DNA of 64,000 bases from Acidimicrobiaceae bacterium (GTDB lineage: Bacteria; Actinomycetota; Acidimicrobiia; Acidimicrobiales; Aldehydirespiratoraceae). The translations under genes and the position numbers were made by a program. The stretch spans positions 62,001 to 126,000 of the forward strand of contig JAPOUM010000022.1 in NCBI GenBank assembly GCA_026708645.1, in the 5' to 3' direction. Of the stretch, positions 10,254 through 19,056 are shown piece by piece (position 1 is the first letter of the stretch; each line of letters opens with the position of its first letter). A model generated the notes under the pieces. That model made no database searches and had not been told where the DNA came from. It saw nothing but the letters and a program-made list of their open reading frames with translations.

Positions 10254-12554
10254 TCACCGGTCTTCGCCTCCCAACAGCACCGCCTGGGCTATGTCGTCCC
10301 GCTCAGCCAGCTGCTGAGCCGATCCTTCGAAATGGATACTGCCCTTCTCCAGGAAGATCACCCGGTCAGCGAGAGCCAGTGCCACATTGATCGACTGCTC
10401 GACTATCACCATCGTCTGGCCCTCGGCACGCAGCCTTTCGATCACTTCCAGCAGTTCCTGCACCACCACCGGCGCCAGCCCCAGGCTCAGCTCGTCGATG
10501 AGCAGCACAGCAGGGTCGTGCATCAACGCCATGGCCAGAGCCAGCTGCTGCTGCTGGCCTCCGGAAAGATCACTCGCTTTGATGCTCGCACGATCAGCGA
10601 GCCACGGGAACAGGATCAGAGCCCGATCACTGCGCTCTTCGACCTCGGCTTCGTCGAGCTTCGATTCCAGCACCGAAACCTTGAGATTGTCGGTCACCGA
10701 AAGAGACTCGAAAACGCCGGCGCCGCCTCTGAGATGCACCAGCCCGGCCGCGAAACGGTCCTCCGCGGTGGCGTAAGTGATGGTGCGGCCCCCGAGTCGC
10801 ACAATCCCGCGGCTGGGAACTTCGAGTCCGCTGATGGCGCGCAGCAGGGTGGTCTTGCCGGCGCTGTTGGGGCCGAGCAACGCCAGCACCTCGCCTTTGG
10901 CCACTTCCAGCGACACGTCGAAGAGCACCTGCACGCCGCCATAGGCGAAGTCGAGGTTGCTGACCTGCAAGGCAGGCACTGACCCGGGATCGGCCGTCAT
11001 GCGAGACAGCTCTCGTCGTTCTTCATTCAGTTCTTCGACCGAGCGGTATATGTCGTGGTGGACGAAGCGACTGCCTCGCAAGATCAAACCGCCGCCGATC
11101 AGCGCCGCCGGCGGGGCCAGGACGAGCATGGCGGTGCGCTCGTTGAAGGCGTCGGAGACCCGTCCCAGCACGAGACCGCCGAAGAAACCTCCAACCAAGA
11201 AGATCAGCGCCGTCAGCAGCGCGAAAGCCTGAGAGCGGATGCGGAACGGCGACACCGCCGCTATCACTATGGGGGCGGCCACGAAGGCCATGGCTGCAAG
11301 CGTCTGAGCCAGCGCCACCAGCGCCACCAGCAAGCCGAGCGTCTTGACGGGCAGAGCCGCCGCGTAAGCGACGCCCGAAGCGGCCAGCAACAAGCCCGCG
11401 AGGCGCATCACCGAACCGGGATCATGGCGGAACCGGCTGTCGAACAGTCGACCCGCCAAAGGCAGTCCGAGCAGTGCAGCCGCCCAAGTGAGCGCCTCGA
11501 CCACTCCACGGTCGAAGGGCCCCAAGGCGTATTTGTCTTCCAGCAGCAGATTGAATGCGACGGGCACGGCAATCGACGCGAAACCGATCACAGCCACGCC
11601 GACAGACAGACAACGCAAGGTTCTGATGGTGTGCAGCCGGGCGTAAGCAACGCCGATCGACACCGACAACTCGTCGACTTCATGGCTTCCGTCGGCCTCA
11701 TGGGCCTCGTCGCCCAGGATGGCGGCATTGTCGAAACGTCCGCGTGGCGGCTCGCGCAGCATCACCGCCGACACGGCCGCAGCTGCCAGAGGGGCGGCCG
11801 CAACAGCGAAGAAAGCTGCCCGCCATGGCGAGTCTCCGCCCACCAACGCAGCGATGCCGCCGATCATCAGAGGCCCCAGCACTTGGCCGACGGGACGGCC
11901 GAGTCCCTCCAAGGCGAAGATCCGACTACGGGCCGGGGCCGGGTAGGTGTCCACCAGGATCGAGTTCGTCACAGGGATGCGATAAGACTGCCCCAGCCCG
12001 GTCGCTGCGCTGGTCAAGAACAACTGAAAAGAGTTGACGACGAGGCCGCTCAAGAATGCGGCCGCTCCCCAGAAGACCGAGGCCAGCGGGATGACGGCCA
12101 CGCGCCTGACCCTGGCGGCGAGCGCCGCCAGCGGAACCGCGCCGAGAACCAGGGTGACGCCCCCGAAACCGAGTATTCCGAAAAGCGCCGTGTCGCTGAT
12201 GTCGAGAGAGCTCTGGATGTCGGGGGCGAGCACCCGAATGGCGCGGGGCAACTCGTCGATGAACGCCAGAAGGAACATCACTAACACCGTGACTCGGCCG
12301 CCGGCGCGCAAAGACTCTCGCAGGGTCATCGGCTCGGCGCCCGCACCCGGCGTCAGACCGTCGGGGGGCACAGCTTCGGCATTGTGTGCTGCCTGGCCGT
12401 CTCGGAGCCTGGATTCTTCTGCGAGGATCTCTTCGGTTAGTTCAGCAACCGACCGATCCGCTGTGAACGTCTGCTGCGCTGCGACACCCTGGGAGCAGGC
12501 GCCGGAGGTGTCGGATTCCCCGGATTCAGCCGTCTCGGACTGGTCCTGTGGCAT
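10254..12554 (-). CDS. MFS transporter fused to a LivF-type ABC ATPase
   Basis: A continuous 766-codon gene with an unusual architecture. Residues 1-80 are an acidic, unstructured leader. About 85-505 form a major-facilitator domain with 12 hydrophobic helices. About 519-766 are a LivF ATPase with Walker A GPNSAGKT, signature LSGGQQQQLALAMAL, Walker B VLLIDELSLGLAP and the switch region MVIVEQS. LivF is the second ATPase of branched-chain amino acid importers, and the downstream gene supplies LivH, LivM and LivG. The frame is open up to 13022, but codons before 12554 overlap the divergent gene; ATG at 12554 is the sensible start. An internal ATG at 11000 could in principle yield LivF alone but has no strong ribosome-binding site. 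No frameshift or stop separates the parts. Confidence 0.9.
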   Translation of the reverse strand: MPQDQSETAESGESDTSGACSQGVAAQQTFTADRSVAELTEEILAEESRLRDGQAAHNAEAVPPDGLTPGAGAEPMTLRESLRAGGRVTVLVMFLLAFIDELPRAIRVLAPDIQSSLDISDTALFGILGFGGVTLVLGAVPLAALAARVRRVAVIPLASVFWGAAAFLSGLVVNSFQLFLTSAATGLGQSYRIPVTNSILVDTYPAPARSRIFALEGLGRPVGQVLGPLMIGGIAALVGGDSPWRAAFFAVAAAPLAAAAVSAVMLREPPRGRFDNAAILGDEAHEADGSHEVDELSVSIGVAYARLHTIRTLRCLSVGVAVIGFASIAVPVAFNLLLEDKYALGPFDRGVVEALTWAAALLGLPLAGRLFDSRFRHDPGSVMRLAGLLLAASGVAYAAALPVKTLGLLVALVALAQTLAAMAFVAAPIVIAAVSPFRIRSQAFALLTALIFLVGGFFGGLVLGRVSDAFNERTAMLVLAPPAALIGGGLILRGSRFVHHDIYRSVEELNEERRELSRMTADPGSVPALQVSNLDFAYGGVQVLFDVSLEVAKGEVLALLGPNSAGKTTLLRAISGLEVPSRGIVRLGGRTITYATAEDRFAAGLVHLRGGAGVFESLSVTDNLKVSVLESKLDEAEVEERSDRALILFPWLADRASIKASDLSGGQQQQLALAMALMHDPAVLLIDELSLGLAPVVVQELLEVIERLRAEGQTMVIVEQSINVALALADRVIFLEKGSIHFEGSAQQLAERDDIAQAVLLGGEDR

Positions 12555-12633
12555 ACTAAGTTCTCTGTGAGGCTCTCCGTCGGCGGGCCGATGCATGCAA
12601 ACAGTAGTCGTCACGGAACAACGGAGAGAAACA
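12555..12633. promoter_or_regulatory. Divergent promoter region of the ABC/MFS transporter locus
   Basis: Only 79 bp separate the start of the MFS-LivF gene (leftward) from the binding-protein gene (rightward), so both promoters and any operator must lie here or within the gene ends. GGAGAG at 12623-12628 is the ribosome-binding site of the binding protein. Shared control of the two transcripts is inferred. Confidence 0.55.
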
Positions 12634-14391
12634 ATGACTTCACGACTGCACAGGGGGCTGATGACCTTTGTCTGTGCGGTTCTTGTGGCTGCTGCCTGCG
12701 GCGGCGAAGTCAGCGACTCCGACACGTCCGGCGACAGCACTGCTGCACCTGCGTCCGCAGCGCCCGACAGCAGCGAGGCCCAGTCGGGCGGGTCGGGCGG
12801 GTCGGGCGGTTCCGATGAAGGCACCCCGGGCGAAGGCGCCCAAGAGGCGGAAACCTCGTCCGCGGCCGCTGATGAGCCGACCACAACGCTCGAAGAATCG
12901 TCAGCCGGCGAGGCCGAGAATGGCAATGCAGCTGCTGACGCTGAGGCCCAGGCCGTGCCGCGCGACATCCCCAACATCTTCGACGACCCGCGCGACGGCC
13001 TGTTCGACGAGTTCCAAGCCACTATGGATCGCGGCGATCATCCCTTCATGCAGGTCGACGAGTTCTGCACCGCCCACGACCCTGCTCCCGAGCGTGTGTC
13101 CACCGACCGAGGCATAGAGGCCGACTCCATTTCGGTGGTGCATATTCGCCAGACGCTCGAGAATCTGGTGCAGATCGGTTTCGCCAGCGATGTGGGCGAC
13201 CCCCGCGAGATGGGCGAGACTTTCGTCGCCTACGTGAACAAGCAGTGCGGCGGCGTGCGAGGCCGCAAGATCGACCTTCACACCATCGAGGTCGATGTGC
13301 TGGGCGATCAGGTGCAGGAACTCCAAATTGCGGCCTGCATCGAAGCCACAGAGGATCGCAAAGCCGTCATTGTTTTGAACACGACCGGAATCCTCGAGGC
13401 GGCGGCGCTCTGCATTGTCGACCAGCAACAGACCGCCCTCATACTCAACACCTCCATGCCGGACTTGCTCATGGAGCGCGGCGAAGGCCGTCTGATCTCT
13501 TCGACGAACAGCGCCGAGCAGGCACTGCGAACACTTGCTCTCGATCTGATCGAAAGCGGCGAACTCGAAGGCAAAACCGTCGGTGTTGCGGCGAGTGACG
13601 CACCGGGCAGGTACGAGGCGGTGGAAACCGGCCTCGTCGATGTGCTGCGCGCCAACGGAGTGAACGTCGCGGTGTTCGACAAACTCGGCTGCACCGGAGT
13701 CCCCTGCATGGTCGGAAGCGTGGAAACGGTGGGCCGGATGCTCAGCGCCGGAGTGGACGTGTTCTTCAACGTGCTCAACATCTTGACCGCCCCGCCCTTC
13801 CTGAACGAGATGGCCAATCAGGGATTCAAGCCCGGCGACGTGCAGTTCTATGCGACCACCTTCAACAATCAAGCCAACGAGCTTGTCAGCTCCAAGATCG
13901 TGCAGTTCGGCGGCGCGAGCGTCGGCGAACTCTACAACGGGGCAGTCGTGCTGGACTCACGCGACATCGGCGGCTACCGACTGGAAGATTACGAACCGAA
14001 GGCGTTCAACGAAATGTGCGCTGAGACCTACGCGAACTACAGCCCCTCGCGAACGCGCCACAGTATCGAAAGCGCTCCGGGTGAAGCCAGCGTCCCCTAC
14101 GGAATGGTCACCAACATGTGCAGTTTCATGCGGATGGCGCTGCGAGCGATTTACGACGCCGGCGACAACCCCACCGTCGATGACGTCCAGTCCGCTCTCC
14201 TCAACTTGGGGGCAGTCGACAGCAACGAGATGCTCCCAACCTCGATCCGGCCGGACAAGACAACCACCCCGGACGTGATCCGCACCTTCCAGTGGGAGTT
14301 TCCCTGCACCAGAGACTACGAATTCGCTGTGCCCGGCTCGCCCGACGGAATCTGCATCTACCCGACAAGCGAGTTCCGGCCCATCTCCTGA
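12634..14391 (+). CDS. Substrate-binding lipoprotein of the branched-chain amino acid-type ABC transporter
   Basis: A 585-residue periplasmic-binding-protein type I (Peripla_BP_6-like) lipoprotein. A signal peptide ends in the lipobox VAAACGG (Cys about residue 24). Residues 25-110 are a low-complexity Ser/Gly/Glu/Ala linker containing GGSGGSGGS. The ligand-binding fold begins near residue 165 (DSISVVHIRQTLENL). The mature domain has many cysteines, suggesting disulfides outside the membrane. It is longer than typical LivK/LivJ proteins (about 370-400 residues). ATG at 12634 is chosen over an earlier in-frame ATG at 12595 because GGAGAG sits upstream. It is divergent from the two fused transporter genes and presumably delivers the ligand to them. 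Confidence 0.88.
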   Translation: MTSRLHRGLMTFVCAVLVAAACGGEVSDSDTSGDSTAAPASAAPDSSEAQSGGSGGSGGSDEGTPGEGAQEAETSSAAADEPTTTLEESSAGEAENGNAAADAEAQAVPRDIPNIFDDPRDGLFDEFQATMDRGDHPFMQVDEFCTAHDPAPERVSTDRGIEADSISVVHIRQTLENLVQIGFASDVGDPREMGETFVAYVNKQCGGVRGRKIDLHTIEVDVLGDQVQELQIAACIEATEDRKAVIVLNTTGILEAAALCIVDQQQTALILNTSMPDLLMERGEGRLISSTNSAEQALRTLALDLIESGELEGKTVGVAASDAPGRYEAVETGLVDVLRANGVNVAVFDKLGCTGVPCMVGSVETVGRMLSAGVDVFFNVLNILTAPPFLNEMANQGFKPGDVQFYATTFNNQANELVSSKIVQFGGASVGELYNGAVVLDSRDIGGYRLEDYEPKAFNEMCAETYANYSPSRTRHSIESAPGEASVPYGMVTNMCSFMRMALRAIYDAGDNPTVDDVQSALLNLGAVDSNEMLPTSIRPDKTTTPDVIRTFQWEFPCTRDYEFAVPGSPDGICIYPTSEFRPIS

Positions 14392-14461
14392 CGCCGGGTC
14401 CCTGTAGTTCCTGTAGTTCGCAGCCAGCGGCTGAGGATTTCGGCTGACGGCGGACGCCGAA

Positions 14462-14482
14462 GCTCTCTCAGAGGTTGAGAGC
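14462..14482. terminator. Hairpin between convergent genes, terminator-like
   Basis: GCTCTC (14462-14467) and GAGAGC (14477-14482) form a six-pair stem with a nine-base loop between the convergent ends of the binding-protein gene and xerC. No T tract follows, so intrinsic termination is uncertain. Confidence 0.35.
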
Positions 14483-14488
14483 CGCTGA

Positions 14489-15388
14489 TCAGGCGCGGGG
14501 GTGAGAACTGCGATGCACCTCGCGCAGGCGCTCGCGGCTGACATGCGTGTAAATCTGGGTGGTGGCGATGTCGGAGTGACCCAGCAGCTCCTGAACGACG
14601 CGCAGGTCGGCGCCGCCGTCGAGCAGATGAGTGGCGAAAGTGTGGCGCAAGGCGTGGGGATGGGTGGGCGCCACGCTGCGGCGGTCGATAACCCGGCGCA
14701 CGTCTCGGGGGGTCATAGCCCTCCCACGCTGGTTCAAGAACACCATGTCCGCGGGCGTGTGCTGCGTGACGAAGGCATGGCGATGAGTCTTCAACCAGCC
14801 TTTCAGGGCTTCGCAGGCCGGGTCGCTCAAAGGGACGATCCGCTCCTTGGCGCCCTTGCCCCAGACACGCGTTTGAGCAGCCTGCAGATCCAGATGCTCG
14901 CGACGCAGCCCGCACAATTCGCTGACCCGCAGGCCGCTTCCGTAGAGCATCTCGACTATGGCGAGGTCGCGGGCGTCGCGAGCCGTGTCTTCGCCTGCCC
15001 GGGCGGGCTTGTCGATGAGGACGCTCAATTGCTCGTCGGTGAGCACGGCAGGCAGCTTGGACGGCCCTCGCGGGGAGCTCAAACCGAGCGTGGGGTCGGC
15101 TGCGACCAGTCCGGTGCGGCGCGCCCAGTCGAAATAACGGCGCAACACCGAAGCTTTGCGGCTGACTGTGCGAGGCGCGTAACCGCCTGAGGTCAAGCCC
15201 GCCAAATAACGCCGCACTGTTCTGCGGTCGACATCTGCGGGCCTGCTCACCCCTATCTCGACGAACCAGCGAGTGGAAGCGGCAGCGTCGCGTGCGTAGA
15301 CGGCACGGGTGGAATCGGCCACGCTGATCAACGAGTCGAGCCAGGCGTCGATACCCCACCCGTCATCCCACCTGTCGCAATCATCCAT
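14489..15388 (-). CDS. xerC: Tyrosine recombinase XerC/XerD
   Basis: A 299-residue integrase-family recombinase of the size of chromosomal XerC/D enzymes, which resolve chromosome dimers at dif. An N-terminal SAM-like core-binding domain covers residues about 10-95. Catalytic residues are visible: Arg in GSGLRVSEL, Lys in GKGAKER, HALRHTFATH (His and Arg), LGHSDIATTQIYTH with the second His and the nucleophilic Tyr. It follows dprA and comM on the same strand with a 67-bp gap. XerC versus XerD cannot be separated from sequence alone; no phage or island genes adjoin. Confidence 0.88.
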   Translation of the reverse strand: MDDCDRWDDGWGIDAWLDSLISVADSTRAVYARDAAASTRWFVEIGVSRPADVDRRTVRRYLAGLTSGGYAPRTVSRKASVLRRYFDWARRTGLVAADPTLGLSSPRGPSKLPAVLTDEQLSVLIDKPARAGEDTARDARDLAIVEMLYGSGLRVSELCGLRREHLDLQAAQTRVWGKGAKERIVPLSDPACEALKGWLKTHRHAFVTQHTPADMVFLNQRGRAMTPRDVRRVIDRRSVAPTHPHALRHTFATHLLDGGADLRVVQELLGHSDIATTQIYTHVSRERLREVHRSSHPRA

Positions 15389-15455
15389 ACATCCAAGTGT
15401 ATTTCTCTCAAAGCGAGCATATGAACAGGTGAGAGTTCATAGGGGGCGGGGGTGG

Positions 15456-16667
15456 TCAGGCTCGCAGGACTAGGGCGCCGTCACGGGCCAGCAGTCCGAG
15501 ACGCTCGAGGGCCTCAGCGGCGACCAGCACTTCGGGCACCGGCGAAGCCGCCCGCAGCACCAGCGCGTCGAGGCTCACGGGGCCGTCGTCGAGGAGTCGC
15601 AGCAGGCGCTTCTGAAGCGGATCGAGGCTGCGGGCGCCGGCATCGCCAGTCTGCGCCGCGGCAGGTTCGCCTCCGACCGCACCTCCGGCAGTCCCGCCGG
15701 CGGATCCTCCGACGGTTCCGGCGGTGGCCAGATCCAGAGCCACCAGCACGTCGTCGCTGGAGCACACCGGCGGGCATCCCTCGCTGAGCAGCAGATTGGT
15801 GCCCTGCGCTGCCGGGTTGCGCACCGAGCCGGGAACCGCCATCACGACCACGCCGCGCCGCACGGCTTCCTCGACGGTGTGCATCGAGCCCCCGGCCCGT
15901 TTCGATTCGACCACCACTACCACGTCGGCCAAAGCGACCAGCAGCCGATTGCGCGCCGGGAAGCGCCAGCCCTCCGGCTCGGCCCCCAACGGCGCCTCGC
16001 TCAGCAGCGTGCCCGCTGCTGCGACCTCGTCCCAGAGATCGCGGTTGCCCCGCGGGTAGACCCGGTCGAGGCCGCTTCCCACCACCCCGACCACCGCTGC
16101 GGCCGCCGCTGCCAGAGCGCCGCGATGCGCTGCGCCGTCGATGCCGAGGGCCAGTCCCGACACCACCGTCACCCCGGCCGCGGCCAGATCCGACCCCAGC
16201 TCCATGGCGACCGAACGGCCCGTGGGCGTGCAACGCCTCGTGCCCACAATGGCCGCTGCGGGCGCCGAATCGTCGGGCACTCGACCCCGACGGAACAGGA
16301 TCGGCGCCGGGTCGATGTCGTCGATCAGCGCCGGCGGATGATCCGGGCTCAGCGGTGTCGTGACCCAGGCGTCGAGCGCCGCTAGTTGCTCGGCCAAAGC
16401 GTCGAGGTCCCTGTCGCGGGCATGAATGCGCCAGAGATCGGCGAGATCGGGGTCAACCGCCCATCCGGGCAGTTCCCCGGCCACAGCCTGAGACCAGACC
16501 TCGCTGGGGTCTCTATGGTTCAAAAGCTTTGCGAGCCGTCCCGAAGAAGCCCGCGGCAGCGCTGCCAGAGCAGCGGCGTGAACCCCTCGAGCGGCCGCCT
16601 CGGAGGCTTCAACAGCATGGCTCGGCGCCGGCGCCGGAACCCGTTGCGCGGCTTGTGCCTCAGCCAT
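15456..16667 (-). CDS. dprA: DNA-processing protein DprA
   Basis: A 403-residue member of the DprA/Smf family, which loads RecA onto single-stranded DNA entering during natural transformation. The Rossmann-like core has GTRRCTPTGRSVAMELGSDL, the nucleotide/DNA site GSGLDRVYPRGN, LLSEAPLG and FPARNRLL. The C-terminal 60 residues look like a winged-helix domain, preceded by a Gly/Ala-rich linker (GGSAGGTAGGAVGG). It overlaps comM by 8 bp, so the two are translationally coupled. Confidence 0.93.
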   Translation of the reverse strand: MAEAQAAQRVPAPAPSHAVEASEAAARGVHAAALAALPRASSGRLAKLLNHRDPSEVWSQAVAGELPGWAVDPDLADLWRIHARDRDLDALAEQLAALDAWVTTPLSPDHPPALIDDIDPAPILFRRGRVPDDSAPAAAIVGTRRCTPTGRSVAMELGSDLAAAGVTVVSGLALGIDGAAHRGALAAAAAAVVGVVGSGLDRVYPRGNRDLWDEVAAAGTLLSEAPLGAEPEGWRFPARNRLLVALADVVVVVESKRAGGSMHTVEEAVRRGVVVMAVPGSVRNPAAQGTNLLLSEGCPPVCSSDDVLVALDLATAGTVGGSAGGTAGGAVGGEPAAAQTGDAGARSLDPLQKRLLRLLDDGPVSLDALVLRAASPVPEVLVAAEALERLGLLARDGALVLRA

Positions 16668-18171
16668 GGATCATGCTGCCCGTGCTGTCCAGGCGCATCC
16701 GCAGCGACAGCGCCGCCAGCAGATCCTGGGCTCGCAGCTCGCGGCCGCCGTCGTCGAGGTCGCGGATGGTGCGGGCCACTGTCTGCACGCGGCGCAGTCC
16801 CCTGGCGCTGAGGCGCCCCTCGTCCAACGCGCTGCGCAGCACTCGCGTCGCTTCGGCGCTCAGTGGCGCGTGCTGCTCCAGAGCGCTGCCCTGCAAGTCC
16901 GCGTTGCGGGCCACGCCGCGCTTGCGGGCTTCGGCTCGCGCTGCGGCCACCCGTTCGGCGACCTCGGCGCTGGAGACGCTCGGTCTGGCGTCGAGCAGGT
17001 CGGCCGGGTCGGGGCGATCCACGCGCACTACCAGGTCGAGGCGGTCGACGAACGGGCCGGAGAGGCGTCGCTGATAGCGCGCCAGCGCTGCCGGAGCGCA
17101 ACGACAGCCGACCGTGCCTCCGGCGCCGCAGGGGCAGGGGTTCATAGCCGCAACCAGCAGGAACCGCGCAGGATGCTCGATCATCCCCCGGGAGCGGGCC
17201 ACTCTGATCCTGCCCTCCTCCAGAGGCTGACGCAGCGCGTCAAGCACCGACGGCGCGAACTCTCCGAGTTCGTCCAAGAACAGCACGCCGCTGGTGGCGG
17301 CGCTCACTTCACCGGGTCGGGCCATGTGGGTGCCGCCGCCCACCAGCGCCGCCATCGACGAAGAATGATGCGGCGCCCTGAACGGCGGCCGGGTGATCAA
17401 GCCGTCGGGCAGTGACAAGCCCGCGGCCGAATGCACCCGTGTGACTTCCAGCGACTCCTGCGGCGTCAGATCCGGCAGCAAGCCCACCAGACGCCGCGCC
17501 AGCATCGTCTTGCCGGCGCCCGGCGGGCCCACCAAGAGCAGGTGATGCCCGCCCGCCGCGGCGACTTCCAGCGCCCAGCGGGCCAGCGGCTGCCCCGCGA
17601 TGTCGCAGAGGTCCGGTTCGGGGGCGACCCGACGCGGCGCCGGCGCCGGCGGCGGTTCCGGCCAGGGCGCGGCGCCCGAGAGCGCCTCGAACATTTCTTT
17701 GAGATTGTTGACCGGACGGACTCTCTCACGCGCCACCAGCTCGGCCACGGCGCTGTCGCGGGACGCGACCACGACAGGGGCGTCGCCGATGGCGTCCACC
17801 AAGGGAAGCGCCCCGGGCACCGGCCGCACCGAGCCGTCGAGGCCCAGCTGCCCGAGCACGCCCATGTTCTTCAGTGCTGCGGGCGCCACCTGCTCGTCGG
17901 CTGCGAGCACGCCTACCGCCACGGCGAGGTCCAGCCCGGCGCCGGATTTGGGCATGTCGTTGGGGGCCAGGTTGACGGTGATGCGCTTGGGCGGCCATTT
18001 GAGCTTGCTCGAGATGATGGCGGCCCTGACCCGGTCACGCGCCTCGCGGCACGACGCGTCGGGCAGGCCCACCACCGTGAACCCCGGCAAACCGTCGGCT
18101 ACATGGACTTCAACTGAAACGGGATGACCCCACACCCCGACGAGCGTGGCGGAGCGGATTGTTGCGAGCAC
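16660..18171 (-). CDS. comM: YifB/ComM-family Mg-chelatase-like AAA ATPase
   Basis: A 503-residue AAA+ ATPase. The N-terminal domain starts LATIRSATLVGVWGHPV; Walker A is VGPPGAGKTML, Walker B is GVLFLDELGEF, and CPCGAGGTVGCRC is the family's cysteine motif. ComM promotes branch migration during integration of transforming DNA. The frame opens at 18219, but GTG at 18171 has AAAGAGG five to six bases upstream and gives the canonical N-terminus and family length. First gene of comM-dprA-xerC. Confidence 0.93.
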   Translation of the reverse strand: MLATIRSATLVGVWGHPVSVEVHVADGLPGFTVVGLPDASCREARDRVRAAIISSKLKWPPKRITVNLAPNDMPKSGAGLDLAVAVGVLAADEQVAPAALKNMGVLGQLGLDGSVRPVPGALPLVDAIGDAPVVVASRDSAVAELVARERVRPVNNLKEMFEALSGAAPWPEPPPAPAPRRVAPEPDLCDIAGQPLARWALEVAAAGGHHLLLVGPPGAGKTMLARRLVGLLPDLTPQESLEVTRVHSAAGLSLPDGLITRPPFRAPHHSSSMAALVGGGTHMARPGEVSAATSGVLFLDELGEFAPSVLDALRQPLEEGRIRVARSRGMIEHPARFLLVAAMNPCPCGAGGTVGCRCAPAALARYQRRLSGPFVDRLDLVVRVDRPDPADLLDARPSVSSAEVAERVAAARAEARKRGVARNADLQGSALEQHAPLSAEATRVLRSALDEGRLSARGLRRVQTVARTIRDLDDGGRELRAQDLLAALSLRMRLDSTGSMIHG

Positions 18172-18258
18172 AGCAGCCTCTTTGGGTGAGTAGACATGTG
18201 AAGATACTGAAATACACAATAGCAGAGGAATTGAAAATAACCAACATGCAATAATTTA
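18172..18258. promoter_or_regulatory. AT-rich spacer, probable promoter of comM-dprA-xerC
   Basis: This short gap between comM and the cytochrome gene is conspicuously AT-rich in an otherwise GC-rich window (long runs such as ATAATTTATTACAG). It is the natural place for the promoter of the competence/recombinase operon and for the end of the cytochrome transcript. I cannot fix a single -10/-35 pair. Confidence 0.45.
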
Positions 18259-18654
18259 TTACAGTACTTCGCGTGTGTACCTGACGACCGCCTCGATCTC
18301 GGCGGGATCCAGCACCTCGCCGAAGCCGGGCATCGACCGCACCCCCTCGACGATCACACGAGCCTGCTCGCCGGCATCGGGATACTGCACGACCATGCGC
18401 CCCTCAGAGAGCTTGCTGCCTCTGCCGCCGCCTCCGTCGTTGCCGTGGCAATTGGCACAACGCGCGATGTAAATCCGGCGGCCTGCGGACAACTGCGGAT
18501 CGGGGTAGCCGTCCGGGCCGACCGGCACATCCGGGACGTCGTCGACCGAGCAGGCGCCCAGAACCGCCGCGACGACGAGCGCCGCAGTCAGCAGGCCGAC
18601 CCTTGCGACGCCGACGAGACGGCGACGGGGCGCAGCGAAACTCGACACGGTCAT
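18259..18654 (-). CDS. Lipoprotein mono-haem cytochrome c
   Basis: About 131 residues. A signal peptide ends in the lipobox VLGAC; the mature part has the haem-attachment motif CANCH followed by a Gly-rich turn and a possible distal ligand in RSMPGFGEVL (Met). The C-terminal helix VVRYTREVL matches the cytochrome_CBB3/class I fold. It would be an anchored electron carrier outside the membrane; its partner is not in the window. A GTG five codons upstream (18669) is an alternative start. Confidence 0.85.
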   Translation of the reverse strand: MTVSSFAAPRRRLVGVARVGLLTAALVVAAVLGACSVDDVPDVPVGPDGYPDPQLSAGRRIYIARCANCHGNDGGGGRGSKLSEGRMVVQYPDAGEQARVIVEGVRSMPGFGEVLDPAEIEAVVRYTREVL

Positions 18655-18694
18655 TGAGGGTGCAGCCACAGCGTTGTCGCACGATACTTGAGCG

Positions 18695-18805
18695 ATGGGC
18701 TTTGATCCGACACGCCCTCAGCGGCGGCGGCGCAGCGACGGATGGTTCGTGGCTGCCGGACTGCTGGTGGCGGTCGCCCTGGTGCTCTGGGCGTTGCTGG
18801 GCTGA
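18695..18805 (+). CDS. Small single-pass membrane protein (36 residues)
   Basis: The frame reads MGFDPTRPQRRRRSDGWFVAA and continues into a Leu/Val/Ala-rich helix ending WALLG and a stop. A positively charged N-terminus before one membrane helix predicts an N-in single-span protein. It lies directly before the zinc-ribbon-like gene (three bases between its stop and that gene's TTG), so the pair is probably one transcript. Function unknown. The short length keeps confidence moderate. Confidence 0.5.
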   Translation: MGFDPTRPQRRRRSDGWFVAAGLLVAVALVLWALLG

Positions 18806-18808
18806 GAC

Positions 18809-19015
18809 TTGGAAGATCCGGAACTTCTCGGCGAGGTGGAGGTTCGCCGCATCGCCTCCTACCAAGCCGTCAAGGACTACGTGTGCCCGGGATGCAACCG
18901 CCTCCTGCCGGCAAGGACCGCTCATGTGGTGGTGGTGCCCGTCGAGGCGGTCGACCTGCGCCGCCACTGGCATAACGGCTGCTGGCAGCGGCGCGCCAAG
19001 AGCGTGAGCCGTTAG
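18809..19015 (+). CDS. Small putative zinc-binding protein (CPGC...HWHNGCW)
   Basis: A 68-residue protein with one CxxC (VCPGC, Cys 26 and 29) and a C-terminal RRHWHNGCW segment; the Cys/His set could bind one zinc. Proteins with this arrangement (CPGC, then AHVVVVP, then RRHWH.GCW) are conserved in actinobacteria, where they are often labelled 'ATP/GTP-binding protein' without evidence. It starts with TTG at 18809, immediately after the 36-residue membrane protein, and is convergent with yraN. Confidence 0.65.
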   Translation: MEDPELLGEVEVRRIASYQAVKDYVCPGCNRLLPARTAHVVVVPVEAVDLRRHWHNGCWQRRAKSVSR

Positions 19016-19056
19016 GCGAGAACTCCTCGAGCCGGTCTGCCGGCTCGGCCTCGGCT

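Noticed and set aside
10254..11000. Separate livF gene starting at the internal ATG 11000
   Set aside because: No stop separates it from the MFS part and no clear ribosome-binding site precedes it; secondary initiation remains possible but is not supported.
12555..13022. Extended N-terminus of the MFS-LivF protein up to 13022
   Set aside because: It overlaps the signal peptide and linker of the divergent binding-protein gene, has biased shadow composition and would leave no room for promoters.
14489..15388. Phage or island integrase
   Set aside because: Length, motif set and the comM-dprA neighbourhood fit chromosomal XerC/D; no att-like repeats or tRNA gene nearby.
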